DNA of 64,000 nucleotides from Fredericiella sp038205395 (lineage in GTDB: Bacteria; Chloroflexota; Anaerolineae; Caldilineales; Caldilineaceae): contig JBBRBX010000003.1 of assembly GCA_038205395.1 (NCBI GenBank), positions 31,197 to 95,196 on the forward strand. Reading direction: 5' to 3'. The position numbers were made by a program, and so were the translations under genes. A model generated the notes under the pieces. The model was not told the DNA's origin and did not search any database. It saw only the letters and a program-made list of their open reading frames with translations. This document shows positions 1 to 11,073 of the stretch, piece after piece; the stretch's first letter is position 1, and each line of letters starts with the position of its first letter.

Positions 1-3000
1 GGGCTAAAGGCCGCGCCAGTATTGGTATAAACGCCTGCACGCAAAGCCGGGTCAAGCTTGACTACTACGGTAACTGCACGCGTACTGTTAGCGGCCACTG
101 AGCCAAACTGGCACAATGCGCCCACACAGACGCCACCCTCAGCAGCAATGCGTTCCACACTCATACCCGGCGGCAGTTGGTCTTTGATGTCCACACTGCG
201 TGCAAGCCCAGGCCCCGTGTTGGTCAAGCGCAAGGTATAGGTCACCAGTGCGCCGGCGTTGACAGTGCCCAGCGGGTCGATCTGCCGCTTATCCAGCACA
301 AAGTTAGCATGGTTGGACAATCCCGGCGTGACGCTCGCCACGACACCAGTGAGATATTCACTGGCCGTGATAAGCGCGCTGTTGGCAAGCTGCAGCGGCT
401 GGGTGACGGCAGCCGCCACCGAGCCATGAATGGTCACCCACGCATTAGCACCGGATGCAAGCACACCAAGATTACAGGGTAAAGCGGCGCAGCCACCTTG
501 GCTGCTCACAATCAGTTCCGGTGTAAAACCCGCCGGCAGCGTGTCAGACAATGTCACGTTGTTGGCATTCGACGGGCCGCTGTTGGTAATAAAGATCGTA
601 TACGCCAGAGCCTCGCCGGCAAAAGCCGGATTGGGCAGCGCCGCCTTGTGCGCTTGCAGGCTCACCTGCGCCGTAACTTGCACGGCGGCATTGGCCGTGT
701 TGTTGTTAGGATTGCTGTCCGGCGCCGGGCTGCCTACATAGGCGGTATTGGTATAGAAGCCGGCGGCAACATTGGCCGGAGCAAGCATAACCAGCGTTAC
801 CGTCGCCACTTCTCCCACCGCCAGCGCGCCGAGATCACAGACGCCGCCATTGCTGCACTGGGATTCGGTCACTCCCCGGCTGGATTGAATCGACACGAGA
901 GAAAAGGCGCGCGGGTAGAGATCGCTCACTTGCACTGCCGTCGCCGGGGCAGGGCCTTGGTTGGTAATGACAAGGGTGTAGGTAATTGGAGCGCCGCTGC
1001 CTGCTATAACCTGTGCGGGCGCAACACGTTTGCCGATAGCCAGATCGGTGGGACTGCCCACCGTCTGCAGCCAGGTCGTGGCGGCGCTGGCCGACAGTAC
1101 ACTGCTCGCAGTAATGATCGCTGTCGTCGTCCCCACTGCGACAACGTTGGTGACAACCGTACCGCTCACAATCGTGTCGGGCACGCGCACGTTGATCAGG
1201 AAACCGAACCAACTGCCGGGCAGCATATCGCCCGCCACGCAGCTTACCTTGCCGGCGGCATAGGCGCAGCCGGGGCTGGCGCCCTCAAATTCAGCCGCCG
1301 CAGGCAGCGTATCGGTCACAACTACATTGAACGCCGTAGCCGGACCTGTATTGGTCACCAGAATCTGATAGAAGTAGGTGCTGCCGGCGTAGGCCGGATC
1401 GGTGAAATCGACTTTAGACACATGCAGCGCGGTCTTGGCCCCAATGGTCGTAGTCAGCGCTGATGAATTGTTGCTGGGGTTGCTGTCAGTAGTGGCGGCA
1501 AAAATATAACCCGTGTTGGTGACAACGCCTGCCACGCCTGGCCCAACCGTGCCGGTGATGACCATTGTAACTGGCACATTCGGAGCCAATGTGCCCAGTT
1601 GGCAAATGGAGCTGACGCATGCCCCCTGGCTGGTGGAGCCGCCTACAAACGAAATGCCGGGCGGCAGCGCGTCCTTGATATCCACGCCATGGGCATAGCT
1701 GGGGCCGCTGTTGGTGACGACCAGCGTGTACGTGATCGTCTCACCCGCCATCGCTGTCGCCGGCCCCTGCTTTTTGATGCTCAGGTCAGCATTGGTATCG
1801 ACCGTGGTCGTGGCATTGTCCACCAGCGTCTGCAAATTGCCGTTAGCATCTACATACGTGGCAGTGGCTTCGTTGTTGATCGATGCGCCATCAGGTGTGG
1901 CTGGATCCACTTTACCGGTCACAGTCACCGTGGCGCTGGAATACGGCGGCAGATCCAACAAGGAACAATCAAAGATTGCGCGGTTGTCCAGCCAATAAGG
2001 TGCGGCACAGGCCCCACTGCCCAGCGGAGCGACAAAGGTAGCCGTAATGGGAGTCAGTTGGAAGGGCATTACATCATGCACAATCACATTGGAACCAGTA
2101 ATGGAACTGTTGTTGCGCAGTGTGATGGCATACGTAATTACGCTGCCGGCTGTGGTCGTCAGCGGCCCCGTCTTGACCAGGTTGAATAAGTCAAGGCTGA
2201 TGCTGGCTGGACCCTGAGTTCTGTAGTCATTGATGCCGCCGCTGCCATCGCGGCGCTCGCCGTCCGGGTCCGCAGCCAGGCTCTGCCACGTGGTGGTGAC
2301 TACATTGGTAATCTGTGTACCCAGGCCGGTTTCCAGATTGACGACAGCCTGGAAGGTGATATCCAGCGCATTGTTGGCGTCAAACGTCGTGCTGATTACG
2401 GGGAAATAGGCTTCCAACCGCGAATTGAATTCGGTGTAAACACCTGTAGCAGCCAGCCCCAGCGGTGTATTGTTGCGCGGCCAGGAGCCGCTGATGTACG
2501 AAAGATTAGCAGGCACAATGTCGCTGATGACGACGTTGTAGGCCGGCACAGTCGAACCGGGCGCATGGTAAACGCGTACACGATAGAAGACAGTGTCGCC
2601 GGGGCGCACACTTTTGGGCGTGACCAGCTTTTCGATAATCAGCTTTGGCTCCACCAGCGTCGTCGTAACCGGATCGGAGGTTACGGGCGGCACGGCGGTA
2701 TCCGCCAGATCGCGCCAGCCAAGCGTCGCCGTGTTGGTGTACTGCACACCCTCCTGGTTGGCGGCGATATTTTCAACGACGCCGGTAATGACGACTGTCA
2801 CCTGTGTACCGGAAGGAATGCGCGTAAAGTCGATATAGGCGGTCTTGGTTGTGCTGCGGCTGACATCGACATTCGCCGGGGAGATCGTGTCGGGCGACCA
2901 CGCAACCGCCGGCTCTCCCAACATGCGGAAGCCGCTGGGCAGCGTATCGGTTACGGTGGCGGTATAGAGCGTGGCAGGGATGCCGCCCAGTGCAGGCAGC

Positions 3001-6000
3001 GTCAGCGTATAGTGCAGCCGCTCCCCGATCGTCACAGTCAGCGGCGCGCCTGTTTTGAGCACTGTGGCATCTGAGGTGCGCACACCCGTGCTGTGGCTGC
3101 CGCCGCTGTAGCTGCGCTCCACCCCGGCCGGCCCGCTTTCGAACTGGCTATCGTAGGCCAGCAGCGCCTGATTGGACAGGCGCAGCCCGGCGCTGACGTC
3201 GCCCATGACGCGCGCCGTCACAGTCAGCACGAGCGAACCATGGTTGAGCGGATTAAAGGGCAGAACCGGCGCCAGTTGATTCACCGTCCACACCAGCTCG
3301 CCCATACTGCCGGGCGCAGGCGCCGAAAGCACAACCGCTGCCGGATCGCTGCTCGTCATGCCGAACGCCACATACTGCAGGCTGGGCTGCGGCAGTACAT
3401 CAGTAATGATAAGGTTGTGGCCGACTAATCGCTCCTGATTAGAGATGGTCAGCGTGTAGGTGATAAGGTCGTTGACATCAACCAGGCAGCCTGCGGCGCC
3501 CAACTTGGTGACAAGAGCGTCATCAAAAACCAGGCCGGATTCATTGTTGGCATAAAAGCCGATGCTGCCCGTGAGGAAAGGCGCTACACTGTTGTCGGTA
3601 TAGGTCAGCACCTGCCGGCCATCAATATAGAATTTATGCTGTCGGCCGATTGAACGCATTTCCAGGTGGTACCAGCGGTTGATGGTGTAGCCGCCGCTGG
3701 GGCCGAGGTCGGAGGTAAGTTCGTTCTGATCAACCCCGCTTACCACCTTTATAATCTGATAAAAACCGGTGCCGCCGGCGGTGCGCGTCCAGACAAAGCG
3801 GTAGTAGTTGGCCGTGTTCTGCGCCCGGAAGATCAGGCCGACGTCACCTGCCGTGTCGGTGGACGAAAAGATCGCGGAGTAGCTGACGTCACTCCAGGCG
3901 TCGGGACCATGGATCAACAGCGCTTTGGCACTGCTCGGTGCGACCAGCCAACCACCGCCGGCGCTCCAGGCGCCGTTGGCAATCGTCCAACCGGCAATAC
4001 TCCCGCTGTTGAAGTTGTCTGCCAGCAAACGCGCAGGGCAAGCCTGGGCCGTGACATACTCCTTGCCGATCTGCAGCAGTGGCTCAAACAGGCGCGCCGG
4101 GCCGGCGTTGGAGACCAGCGTCTGCAATTGATCGGCTGCGTTGACGTAAGTGGCAGTCACAGCGTTGCCCTTGACCGCACCGTTATAATTGACGGTGCGT
4201 GCAGGATCGTCCACCACAAGCAGACGCATTGTCCAGGTGACGGCCGCCGTAGCACCGGTATTGTTGTATACGGGGTCGAGCATACGCAGGATGGCCGTTG
4301 AGGGGCCTGCGCCCGTGCCGCTGGAAGGAGTTACCACATACGACAGCGTCATGGGTGCTGTGGCCGCCACGGACAGAGTGCTGGTGGCGGGCAGGTAAAG
4401 CAGTCCAGCCGGTACGCTGTCGGTCACAATCAGGTTGCGCGTCGTTCCAGCCGGCAGCGTGACAACCACCGTGTAGGTGATGAAATCGCCAATGGTAAAG
4501 TCAAGATTATTGAGCAAGCGTTTGGAAAGTTCCGCCGCCGTCGAGGTGATTGTGCTGCTGCTGCTGCTCCAGTAATCATTCGGGCCGCTCCCGCTGCCAT
4601 CGCGATCATTGGGGTTGTCGCCCGGCTGGCTCGTGTAACGCACGTAAGCGGTGTTGGTGTAGCGCGAGCTTGGCTGCAGCTGCTGATTAGCGGAGGCCGT
4701 AAACGTAATGTAGATCGGTGCGGACGGCGTCGAATATTCCGAAACCGTGATCGCCAGGCTGTTGCCCACGGTGCTGCTCACCACTGTGCCGGGCGCAGGG
4801 GCGCTGACCAGTAAGGAGCCAGGATTGTAGGTGAGAGCAGCCGGCACGGCGTCGGTGATGACTACATTGTAGGCGGTGGCATCACTTGCCGCAGCGTGTG
4901 CGACGACAAGCGTATAGGTGATGGTCGAATCCGCACGCACGTTGGCTGTCGGTGTGGCAGCTTTGTTGATGGCCAGCAGCGGCTCTTTGACCTGGGTGCT
5001 GACGCTGTCGTTGTAGCGGTAGAGTTGTCCATCCACATAGTTGCTCAACGCCAGTGCATTGACAAAGGTGCTGCCCTGCTGGGCGTTGACCTCATTGGAA
5101 ATAATACCGCTGATGCGCACGGTCAGATTGCTGGGGCCGTTGACCACACCTCCGCTGGGCGTAAAGGTGATTATGCCCGACATGCTTGTATCGGCCAGCC
5201 AACTGTCGGCGCCGATGTTGTTTATCGCAATATCCGTATAGCTAAAGACCAGACGCCCACCCAGTTTCGGCAGTGTGTCCACAAGTTGCGCGCTGGTATA
5301 CGGAATGCTGCCGTAGAAGTCGGTGGTGATTGTGTAGAAAAAGGGTTCGCCAATGCTGACCTTGGCCTGGCTGACCTGTTTATCAAACGATTGCAGCGGC
5401 GCATCGTAGCTGACAGCAGCAGCGCTCTGCTCGCAGCCACTGTCGTCGCAGGCGGCATGCACCTGCGCAGTAATGCTGTAGGCGACAGCAGCCGTCACTG
5501 GACGGGCGGAGACACGCGCAGTCCAGGTAGAGCCGGCTGCCAGACTGGCCGCAGACCAGGTGATCACAGTGCGTCCACCGACAGTGCTCACGCTGGGCGT
5601 GGCATTGTCGGAAGCGCCGGTTCCCAAAGTAGCCGTGATAAATTCCAGCCCCACCGGCAAGGTCTGTGTCACCACAAAATTGTGCGCAGGCGCGCTGCCG
5701 GTATTGGGCGCCGTAATCGTCCACGTGTAGGGTTGGCCCGCCACTACTGTCTGTGAGATCGGCGTCTGGCTAAACGTGGACAGATCGGGACGCAGAATCG
5801 TCAACTGGCCGCTGTCCTGCGCCGCATCGCCGTTCCAGATGCCGCAGGTGTCGGCAAAGCCCAGTGTAGCTGTGACGGCGGCCGAGTTGATACAGGCGCC
5901 GGGAGCCGACAGGTCGCGCGCGATGCTGATCATTAGGGTATTGGTGATCTGCTGCTGGGCGATGGCGTCATAGCCAAAAACGAGTTTACCCTTCTCCCCC

Positions 6001-9000
6001 ACCAGCGGCTGCGAGTCGGGCGCCGGCAGCGTACCGGGAGCAAGACCGGCATATTGGTAGCCGGCAGGCAGCGTGTAGGTTACCGCTATTGCACCCGTGC
6101 GGGCGCCGGTATTGGCGAAGGTGACGGCCAGCGGCCCACTGTCACATTGATCAAACGTGGCGTTGGCGGTATTAATTGCAAAGATAGGCGCCGTATCCAC
6201 CTGCGCTGCGGCCGTATAGGTCGAAGAGGGGCAGACATCCAGCTCAGAACAGCCATAAGCGGCCTCCACCACATTTTGTTTCGAGTCGGCGCAGGCGGCC
6301 ATACCCACCGTGCCGGTGATCCAGAAGGACGTTGTATCCTGCGCGGGAACAGGTGGGCTGAATGTCGTGTCGCTGATGATTTCCCAGTGCAGCACAGGCG
6401 GAATAAATACGGTCGGCGCCGTGTACACTTCGGTGACGGAGAACCAGGCAGGCAGCGTGTCGGTTACAAACAAAGCTGCTACGTCGGCGTCGCTGCTGTT
6501 ATCGATCCGCACCTGCCAGACTAATGTGTCGCCCTGGCCGGCCAGCACATTGGGCGCAAAGGCGCCGTCTTCTGTTACATTGCGCACCTGCTTTTGCAGC
6601 GCCAGCGTAGGGCGAGTCACCGCTACCGCGCGCGAGTCTTCGCTGTTGCGGTAGACGGTTGAACAGGAGTTGGATGCATTTACAAAAGCCTGCACGCTGG
6701 GCAAGGGCGAGGTACAGTAGGTGCGCACGCCAAACTCGATCACAAGTTTGTCGCCCGGCAGTTGCGTTGCCAACAAGGCACGCACCTCCGGGTCATAGCC
6801 GTCCATCTGCGCGCCATCCCACTCCAATGTCTGCTGATAAGGCGCCGCCGGATTGGTTGGGTTGATGAGTGTCGGCGTAAAGGGTAGAAAGGCCGTACTT
6901 GTGCCGTCGGCATGCACAAGCTGCACCTTGGCTGAATTCGGGACATAAGTGACATCCGTCAGCAACTGCTGCACCTGGAGGTCATACAGATCGGTCTTCA
7001 GCGAAGCGTTTTTGACAATAAGACGCACATCACCCGCCGCGCAGAGGGGGATAGTTGCCTGCTGTGTGTTGCTGGTCAACAGCAACCCTTGCCCCTCCTG
7101 CACACCCAGGCGCGCCATTTGGCTGCCGCCGCACGCTTCGCCCACGCCACCACAGCCTTGATCCGTCAAGCGGATCCAGATCGAGTCACTGGGGTTGCAG
7201 GTGGCGACTGCCGCATTGCCGCTGATTTGGAGCGAAGAATTGGCCGGCATCGAAGGCACGGTGAAGGAGATCACCTCGCGTTCGTCCGGCGTACCCGGAT
7301 TGATCGTGCCGGTCGTGACGACGATGGCGTCGAGCAGTGGCTGCGCAAGACCGCTGCGTGTGTCGCTGCGGTAATGAATGCCGTAGGGCAGCGTGTTGGT
7401 GATCAGCACATCCGCTGCATCCATGTCGCCGGCGTTACGCACCCCAAACTCCCAGGTCAGATCACGCGCATCCAGCGTATAGGTAATTTCCGGCGCCCGC
7501 AGCAGCAAGTTGGACTGGCGCGTGTGCTGGCCGCCGGTGGACTGCAGCGTCTTGGTCACCCGGCACTGGTCGGCATAGCTCACCTGCGTGTTAAGTGGCG
7601 TCGCAACGCCGCAGTTACGGTAGAGAGGGAACGTAATGGTGGCTGACCGCGTCAGATCGAGGGTAGGCTCAAAGGTAAAGGAGACCACCTGGCTTGCCCC
7701 GACAGTGGCGGTCGTCACGGTCACCGGTTGGCCGGCAAAACCACCACCCAACTGTAAATAAGGCGCGGTCAGGGTGAGAATGTCGCTGGCGTCGGTTGTA
7801 AAGGTGAGCACCACCTGGTCCGCAATAGAGACGTCCAAATATTTGCCATCGACGCCCAGCACCACATTACTTTCCCCGCAAGAAGCCAGCGAGGCCGGCC
7901 CTACGTCCAGCTTGTCCAGCGCACCGCGAAATACATCGATAAAAACAGGTGTATAGCGCGATACGCCGCAGGCATTCGGGTTGTCAAAGCCGGACTGGGT
8001 AAAGTAAGCAAAATAGGCGGCGCTGCCGGTGGCGGCGGCATCTCCCGCCGTGACCTGATAGCTGATCGTGATCTGCGCGGTCTGGCTGTAGCCGCCGACA
8101 TTGTCAAACTGGATATCCAGCTCCGGCGCAGCGGTGACGGTGACATCGCTGGTGCGGTCAATACCGTCGATATTGACGGTAACCGAACCGGCTACAAGGT
8201 TGAGCGGGCCGGCGCCCCCATTGCGGTTAAAATTATCCCGATAGCTGGACTCCGTCCAGGTGATGCCATTGGTGATGCTGAGCACGGCTGTCTGCTGCGT
8301 GGCCACAGCATCGCACACCATCACCCGCTCTGAGTCGAGACGGAAATAGCCGCCGCTGTCAATCGGGTCGGGGTCTTCTACATAGAGCGTGTGAGAGTCG
8401 CTGCTGCTCAGACATTCAGGGCACGTCTCGGCGCTCGCCCAGGCGCGGTTGATCTGCGGCACACCACTGCCGCAAACGCTGCTGGTGGGCAGCGTAGCGG
8501 TTATGTACAGTTCTATGCTGTAGGTAGGTGTCACCGTGGGGGTGATTATGAGGTCGATATTGTTGTCGTCGGCCACTGGCAGTGGGTTCATGCTGTCGCT
8601 GCGCACAACGCTGCCCGGCTGAAAGATCGGCGGCAGCGTGTCGGTGATATGAATCGGGCCGATCGCACTGCTGATGGGGTTGCGTCCAAAGACGGTCACC
8701 GTATAAAAAACGGTGTCACCCGGCGCAATTACATTGGTGGAGGCACGCTTTTGCAGCGTCAGGCTGGGCGCCAGCGGGCTTTGCAGCGACACATTTGTCG
8801 TTGCCCCCGAAACCGGCGGATCGTTCGCCGGACAAGCATAGCGATAGCTAGGCTGAAGTGAGAAGCTGCCGCTGTTCTGGTCACAAATTTTGGTGGTGGA
8901 ACTCACAGTGAGCGATAAAGTAATCGTTTCGTTCTTGCGCAGCAGACCGCCGTCATCCGTATAGCGTAAGACATTCCCTGCCTGCACCCAGTTGGGAGTG

Positions 9001-11024
9001 GTCGTGGTTAATAAAAAGGGGCCGTTCTTGCTTGTCTGTAACGACAGATCGCTGGCTGGGCCACCCGTATTCGTGACCGTTACGACCACCGTGCGCTGCG
9101 GACGACCACAAAACTCCAGATCCGCCGGCGGCTCCACAGCCAGGTTGATCACTGGGTTGTCAAAAACATAGGACAAAAAGGCATCGTCGCTGACAGGATT
9201 GGTGATCAGTGCGGTAGCATTGGGATTGCCGATCGGCCACCAGGCCCGCGCTTCATTGCGCAGGTCAGTACAGGAACTGACTTCAGCCGTCACGGTAAAG
9301 AACACGGACTGGTCGGCTCGAATTTCGGGCGTGACGGTCAGCGGCGGCGTGATCGACAACACACGGATTCCATTCCCCGGCGCCTCATTAAGAACGGCGT
9401 CATAGACGCTGCCCAACCCCGTGTTGCGCAGCTGCACCGTCCAGGTCACGACTTCGCCCAGGCGCGCCGGCTGGACATCCGGCTGCTTGCTGATCACCAG
9501 ATTGCCGCGACCGGTGGGAATATTTTCGCGCGTGCTACTGCATACCTGGGGGACAGCGGCCCCGCTGCGCAGCGTTACAGAAAGCGGCTGGCCGGACTTG
9601 GCGGCGGCATCCGTGCCAAGGCGGAAAACCGTCGTGATAACGGCATTGGGCGCCAGGCTGTTGGCAGGGAAGGCAGCCGTAGGCCGCAGCACAAAAGGAG
9701 CGCCGGCCAGCGTGTCGCTGCTAGGCTGGGCCAGCGTCAGTGAGCCATAGCTGCTGTGCTGGCCGGATGCGGAAGCGCCCTTAAAGAAAAAGCCGGCGCT
9801 GGGGTCAATCTCCAAGCTGATATCGGTGGCCGTAGCAACGCCTGTATTGCGCAGCGTCACGGTGTAGAGGTCGCCGGTAGTGTTGCCAAAGCCGACAATA
9901 TAGGGTGGAATCTGCAGCTGCATCGGCAGGCGAATCGATAGAGGGCAGAAGCTGGTGTTGGCCGTCGCTGCGGTTGAGCAGGCAGCAGGCTCGCCCGCAA
10001 AGCTGAGGGTAGTGGTCAGCGAGGGATTAGGCGCACCGCCGGTGGTGGCGGCCAACCGATAGGTGACGGTGATTACATCGCTCAGCAACAAGGTCTGGGC
10101 AGCGGGCTGTGCCCGTACGGTTACTTGCGCAGGCGTGCCTGCCGCCAGGTTGAGCGGGGGCTGCACCACCGTAAGCGCGCCGCCCAACTGGCTGCGTGCG
10201 GCGGCGGAGTTGCCTACAAAATAAAAATTGTCCGGCACTTGCAATGTCAGACTTAAAGCGCCAGTAGGCGTAACATAGCCGGTGTTGCTGATTACCAGCG
10301 TAAAGGTGTAGGGCGTCACAGTGTCGCCTTGCACAACGGAAAGCGGCACGGCAGAGGCCAGGGCCAGCCCTTCAAGCCGACATTGGCCCGCTGCCCACAG
10401 CGGCCCCTCAGACATAGGGCCGGACTGCTGCAGCGTACCGAAAGGCGATCCCAGTGTAAGCGCGCCGGTTGCCGGCGCCGCTGCCGGCCAGGCTGGGGTC
10501 CGGCTGCCGCCGGCAGTGCTGTTGGCAGCCGGCGCAGTGGACGCAGCCGCGGCAGACGCCAGCCACTCCGGAGCAAGCTGCGTGTCAGTGGCCGTCGCGG
10601 CAGCCAACCAGGCCGGGGCGAGCTGTGCGTCAGCAGCCGTAAAAAGCTCAGATGCAAACCCATTTGCAGCGCTGTCAGCCACCGCCGAGGCAGCCGTCCT
10701 AGACGCTATGGCCTGCACGGGCGCATTGGCCTCCGCCTTTACAGCAGGGGTCAAAGCAGAGGGGAAGGCAGGTTCCATCCCCGCTCGATAGGGGGCGCGC
10801 GCTGCCGCAGCAGCCGGAGGCGTCACCACGCGCGTCACCCGATCTGCGGTTTCGGCTGCCAGCACCGGCTGCGCCGGCGCAAGAAGAGGCGAGACCGTCG
10901 ACAGCCAAATCGACAGCACCATCAACAGGTGCAGAAAATTGCGCATCCTGGTGCCTGGCTCACGCCGGCGAAGCGCAGCAACGCCATCCTGCGAAGTTGT
11001 CACGAACCGTTGGTGAAGAGACAT
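1..11024 (-). CDS. Giant secreted DUF11-repeat protein (partial, runs off left edge)
   Basis: One frame stays open from an ATG at 11024 to the left edge, about 3,674 codons with no stop, so the C-terminus is outside the window. A GGAGG site sits 9-10 nt before the ATG. Residues about 27-60 form a signal peptide (MRNF, a hydrophobic stretch, then an APAQPVLAAE cleavage region). After an Ala/Pro-rich stretch come at least 16 modules of about 110-150 residues. Each has a core like 'GDTVFYTVTVxNxG', a 'VTDTLP' strand and an 'SxxGxxCxLGxLxxG' ending, as in DUF11 / conserved repeat domains of the Ig-like fold. Near residues 2325-2505 (about 3510-4050) there is a different module (ADNFNSG, GLIFRAQ, YYRFVW, WYHLEM, FYIDGRQVL) resembling LamG/concanavalin-like lectin domains. 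The N-terminal half is rich in cysteines. Such proteins are usually surface or sheath adhesins. That role is inference. Confidence 0.93.
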   Translation of the reverse strand, partial: MSLHQRFVTTSQDGVAALRRREPGTRMRNFLHLLMVLSIWLSTVSPLLAPAQPVLAAETADRVTRVVTPPAAAAARAPYRAGMEPAFPSALTPAVKAEANAPVQAIASRTAASAVADSAANGFASELFTAADAQLAPAWLAAATATDTQLAPEWLASAAAASTAPAANSTAGGSRTPAWPAAAPATGALTLGSPFGTLQQSGPMSEGPLWAAGQCRLEGLALASAVPLSVVQGDTVTPYTFTLVISNTGYVTPTGALSLTLQVPDNFYFVGNSAAARSQLGGALTVVQPPLNLAAGTPAQVTVRAQPAAQTLLLSDVITVTYRLAATTGGAPNPSLTTTLSFAGEPAACSTAATANTSFCPLSIRLPMQLQIPPYIVGFGNTTGDLYTVTLRNTGVATATDISLEIDPSAGFFFKGASASGQHSSYGSLTLAQPSSDTLAGAPFVLRPTAAFPANSLAPNAVITTVFRLGTDAAAKSGQPLSVTLRSGAAVPQVCSSTRENIPTGRGNLVISKQPDVQPARLGEVVTWTVQLRNTGLGSVYDAVLNEAPGNGIRVLSITPPLTVTPEIRADQSVFFTVTAEVSSCTDLRNEARAWWPIGNPNATALITNPVSDDAFLSYVFDNPVINLAVEPPADLEFCGRPQRTVVVTVTNTGGPASDLSLQTSKNGPFLLTTTTPNWVQAGNVLRYTDDGGLLRKNETITLSLTVSSTTKICDQNSGSFSLQPSYRYACPANDPPVSGATTNVSLQSPLAPSLTLQKRASTNVIAPGDTVFYTVTVFGRNPISSAIGPIHITDTLPPIFQPGSVVRSDSMNPLPVADDNNIDLIITPTVTPTYSIELYITATLPTSSVCGSGVPQINRAWASAETCPECLSSSDSHTLYVEDPDPIDSGGYFRLDSERVMVCDAVATQQTAVLSITNGITWTESSYRDNFNRNGGAGPLNLVAGSVTVNIDGIDRTSDVTVTAAPELDIQFDNVGGYSQTAQITISYQVTAGDAAATGSAAYFAYFTQSGFDNPNACGVSRYTPVFIDVFRGALDKLDVGPASLASCGESNVVLGVDGKYLDVSIADQVVLTFTTDASDILTLTAPYLQLGGGFAGQPVTVTTATVGASQVVSFTFEPTLDLTRSATITFPLYRNCGVATPLNTQVSYADQCRVTKTLQSTGGQHTRQSNLLLRAPEITYTLDARDLTWEFGVRNAGDMDAADVLITNTLPYGIHYRSDTRSGLAQPLLDAIVVTTGTINPGTPDEREVISFTVPSMPANSSLQISGNAAVATCNPSDSIWIRLTDQGCGGVGEACGGSQMARLGVQEGQGLLLTSNTQQATIPLCAAGDVRLIVKNASLKTDLYDLQVQQLLTDVTYVPNSAKVQLVHADGTSTAFLPFTPTLINPTNPAAPYQQTLEWDGAQMDGYDPEVRALLATQLPGDKLVIEFGVRTYCTSPLPSVQAFVNASNSCSTVYRNSEDSRAVAVTRPTLALQKQVRNVTEDGAFAPNVLAGQGDTLVWQVRIDNSSDADVAALFVTDTLPAWFSVTEVYTAPTVFIPPVLHWEIISDTTFSPPVPAQDTTSFWITGTVGMAACADSKQNVVEAAYGCSELDVCPSSTYTAAAQVDTAPIFAINTANATFDQCDSGPLAVTFANTGARTGAIAVTYTLPAGYQYAGLAPGTLPAPDSQPLVGEKGKLVFGYDAIAQQQITNTLMISIARDLSAPGACINSAAVTATLGFADTCGIWNGDAAQDSGQLTILRPDLSTFSQTPISQTVVAGQPYTWTITAPNTGSAPAHNFVVTQTLPVGLEFITATLGTGASDNATPSVSTVGGRTVITWSAASLAAGSTWTARVSARPVTAAVAYSITAQVHAACDDSGCEQSAAAVSYDAPLQSFDKQVSQAKVSIGEPFFYTITTDFYGSIPYTSAQLVDTLPKLGGRLVFSYTDIAINNIGADSWLADTSMSGIITFTPSGGVVNGPSNLTVRISGIISNEVNAQQGSTFVNALALSNYVDGQLYRYNDSVSTQVKEPLLAINKAATPTANVRADSTITYTLVVAHAAASDATAYNVVITDAVPAALTYNPGSLLVSAPAPGTVVSSTVGNSLAITVSEYSTPSAPIYITFTASANQQLQPSSRYTNTAYVRYTSQPGDNPNDRDGSGSGPNDYWSSSSSTITSTAAELSKRLLNNLDFTIGDFITYTVVVTLPAGTTRNLIVTDSVPAGLLYLPATSTLSVAATAPMTLSYVVTPSSGTGAGPSTAILRMLDPVYNNTGATAAVTWTMRLLVVDDPARTVNYNGAVKGNAVTATYVNAADQLQTLVSNAGPARLFEPLLQIGKEYVTAQACPARLLADNFNSGSIAGWTIANGAWSAGGGWLVAPSSAKALLIHGPDAWSDVSYSAIFSSTDTAGDVGLIFRAQNTANYYRFVWTRTAGGTGFYQIIKVVSGVDQNELTSDLGPSGGYTINRWYHLEMRSIGRQHKFYIDGRQVLTYTDNSVAPFLTGSIGFYANNESGLVFDDALVTKLGAAGCLVDVNDLITYTLTISNQERLVGHNLIITDVLPQPSLQYVAFGMTSSDPAAVVLSAPAPGSMGELVWTVNQLAPVLPFNPLNHGSLVLTVTARVMGDVSAGLRLSNQALLAYDSQFESGPAGVERSYSGGSHSTGVRTSDATVLKTGAPLTVTIGERLHYTLTLPALGGIPATLYTATVTDTLPSGFRMLGEPAVAWSPDTISPANVDVSRSTTKTAYIDFTRIPSGTQVTVVITGVVENIAANQEGVQYTNTATLGWRDLADTAVPPVTSDPVTTTLVEPKLIIEKLVTPKSVRPGDTVFYRVRVYHAPGSTVPAYNVVISDIVPANLSYISGSWPRNNTPLGLAATGVYTEFNSRLEAYFPVISTTFDANNALDITFQAVVNLETGLGTQITNVVTTTWQSLAADPDGERRDGSGGINDYRTQGPASISLDLFNLVKTGPLTTTAGSVITYAITLRNNSSITGSNVIVHDVMPFQLTPITATFVAPLGSGACAAPYWLDNRAIFDCSLLDLPPYSSATVTVTGKVDPATPDGASINNEATATYVDANGNLQTLVDNATTTVDTNADLSIKKQGPATAMAGETITYTLVVTNSGPSYAHGVDIKDALPPGISFVGGSTSQGACVSSICQLGTLAPNVPVTMVITGTVGPGVAGVVTNTGYIFAATTDSNPSNNSSALTTTIGAKTALHVSKVDFTDPAYAGSTYFYQILVTNTGPATAFNVVVTDTLPAAAEFEGASPGCAYAAGKVSCVAGDMLPGSWFGFLINVRVPDTIVSGTVVTNVVAVGTTTAIITASSVLSASAATTWLQTVGSPTDLAIGKRVAPAQVIAGSGAPITYTLVITNQGPAPATAVQVSDLYPRAFSLVSIQSSRGVTESQCSNGGVCDLGALAVGEVATVTLVMLAPANVAAGFYTNTAYVGSPAPDSNPNNNTANAAVQVTAQVSLQAHKAALPNPAFAGEALAYTIFITNSGPSNANNVTLSDTLPAGFTPELIVSSQGGCAALPCNLGVLASGANAWVTIHGSVAAAVTQPLQLANSALITASEYLTGVVASVTPGLSNHANFVLDKRQIDPLGTVNAGALVTYTLRLTNTGPGLARSVDIKDQLPPGMSVERIAAEGGVCVGALCQFGSVAANSTRAVTVVVKLDPALRAGVYTNTGAAFS

Positions 11025-11073
11025 ATAGGGAGTACCTCCGGCCTGCTGAAGCGATGAACAGGAGCTATGGGTG

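Noticed and set aside
498..1463. Long plus-strand open frames across 0-10.8 kb (for example 498-1463 and 4896-5756)
   Set aside because: They are antisense to the giant DUF11 frame, have low-complexity Arg/Gly/His-rich translations and no family resemblance.
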